Shown here: positions 62,969 to 64,000 of the stretch, in pieces
Numbering within the stretch: the stretch's first letter is position 1
Layout of the letters: every line of letters begins with the position of its first letter
Origin: Bombus terrestris
Taxonomy: Eukaryota > Arthropoda > Insecta > Hymenoptera > Apidae
DNA: 64,000 bases
Assembly: GCF_910591885.1 (NCBI RefSeq)
Contig: NC_063275.1
Location: 6,932,501 to 6,996,500 of the forward strand
Direction of reading: 5' to 3'
The notes under the pieces: model-generated
Databases searched by the model: none
Seen by the model: only the letters and a program-made list of their open reading frames with translations
What the model was told of the DNA's origin: nothing
Position numbers and translations under genes: made by a program

Positions 62969-63919
62969 TGATTAATCGAGCTATCGCGGGGAGACGCGGT
63001 CGTTAGAATACGCGTCAACGGGAGTCGTAAATTCCCGTTACGATTAGAATAATCGACACCACGAATAGTTCGATCCCCGTATTTCGGTTAGGATAATCGG
63101 GGTGGTTAATGCGGTATAACACTGGGAGTCAGAGTTATAATAATGTATATTTCCAACACTTTATACAATCACACAAAGTAGTTAACGCCGTTGATTAAGA
63201 TACAGATAACGAGAGAAGGGTTAGTCTTGGATGAGAGAAGGAGAGCTTTAGGCGCTCTAGGCTCTTGAGAGTTATAGGAACTGTCGGAGTTCTGGATAAG
63301 TGAGAGCCTTAGAAGACTCTAGGCCGCGTAGGCACCTTGATGAATGATGAAGGAACTCAGAAAGATACAGGAACGGTGAGAGTTGTAGGAAATGCAGGAA
63401 CTCTAGGCACCGTGAGAGACGATCAAACTCTGAAGCTTATTCTAATGTGAATACGGAGGAAAGCTTGGTATGGGTGTGCCCTTTGAACGAAGAACGCGGA
63501 TTCGTTGCTTACATTTTCAGTTAGGAAAGTGAGGGCAATGATCCGCGATGCTGATTGGTTATGACCAATGTTGGGAAGGAAGATAGGAGGAAGAAACCTC
63601 CTACCAACTTGGGTCCTAGGCGACATTGTTTCCAGGGAAATTCAGATTTTTCGTTGGGTATATCTCCGCTTTCCTCGTAATTCTTAAGAGCACATAATAA
63701 ACCCAAGGACCCTTCTAAAAAACCAGCTGAAAACACTTCTGGAATTAGAAAGTCCTTTCTGACAAACAGATTGACGTAAACCATGTGTGCGAACAATGCA
63801 GTTAGAATTTCGACTTTATGGTGGGTCCTTAGGCCTGTGGAGGGTTCGAAGGACGGCACGTAGACCGTTGGCTGTCACGCCGCGCGGGATGGAATGCAGA
63901 TGTGTTGCGCAGCGTAACA
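62969..63919. mobile_element. Solo LTR, B-type, third copy (951 bp)
   Basis: Same structure as the LTR at 53391-54341, with ggaac duplicates at 62964-62968 and 63920-63924. Minor differences include gcagcgtaaca at the right end and taattcttaag instead of taatacttaag internally. Confidence 0.85.
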
Positions 63920-64000
63920 GGAACTATAAAGAATCAGTGCAGCATAAAATTGTAAACGTAGCTCGCTCCGCTCGCTCGTAAAAAGATAGTCCAACCTCAC
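63920..64000 (-). repeat. Start of satellite block S7 (reverse), cut by window edge
   Basis: 81 bp of monomer after the last LTR, including the GC-rich arm (gctcgctccgctcgctcg). The array evidently continues beyond the window. Confidence 0.9.

Noticed and set aside
1..64000. Drosophila-style telomere maintenance by end-attached Jockey-clade elements (HeT-A/TART-like head-to-tail array)
   Set aside because: Full target duplications at both ends and satellite on both sides show ordinary internal insertion, and shared junctions show spread by recombination. Uniform orientation follows from tandem amplification.
1..64000. tRNA, rRNA or other structural RNA genes
   Set aside because: I saw no cloverleaf-like segment, A/B box pair or rRNA core sequence on either strand.

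Overview
The window is a eukaryotic, almost certainly insect, repeat array with no host gene visible. Three components account for nearly every base: (i) a Jockey-clade non-LTR retrotransposon of about 4.3 kb, present as one partial and six full-length copies, all on the minus strand; (ii) a satellite with a monomer of about 480 bp (477-480 bp) and a shortened form of about 195 bp; (iii) a solo LTR of 856 or 951 bp, found once per satellite block. Jockey elements with a zinc-knuckle gag, a core promoter placed at the element 5' end and TTAGG-like motifs point to an arthropod. Hymenoptera is only a guess.

Layout. Array A (1 to about 39.4 kb) has Jockey copies 1-4 (1-2245, 6798-11085, 17076-21385, 31698-36009). 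They are separated by satellite in one orientation, and an 856-bp solo LTR lies 280 bp before each next Jockey 3' end. Every Jockey junction visible in this array uses the same 10-bp target duplication (agttgctttg), and every LTR has the same 5-bp duplication (atata). Array B (about 43.7 kb to the end) has Jockey copies 6 and 7 (49001-53313, 58585-62891). Here the satellite is in the opposite orientation, the Jockey target duplication differs (caggaaatat), and a 951-bp LTR with its own duplication (ggaac) lies 77-80 bp from the Jockey 5' end. Copy 5 (39405-43714) joins the arrays: its 3' flank is A-type and its 5' flank B-type, so it is a recombinant, and the satellite changes direction across it.

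Interpretation. The same Jockey subfamily and LTR family each entered this satellite twice independently. The composite units were then multiplied by unequal exchange, giving unit lengths of 7.7-14.6 kb that vary mainly in satellite monomer number. Each Jockey encodes ORF1 (nucleic-acid-binding gag with three zinc knuckles) and ORF2 (AP-endonuclease plus reverse transcriptase). ORF2 has no AUG: its true N-terminus, which carries the first endonuclease motifs, lies in the -1 frame overlapping the end of ORF1, so it must be made by frameshifting or reinitiation. ORF1 is open in all seven copies and ORF2 in all six complete ones. A-type copies carry two non-consensus residues in the reverse transcriptase, while B-type copies keep the consensus ones.

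A subtelomeric or pericentromeric location is plausible, but the sequence alone does not prove it.
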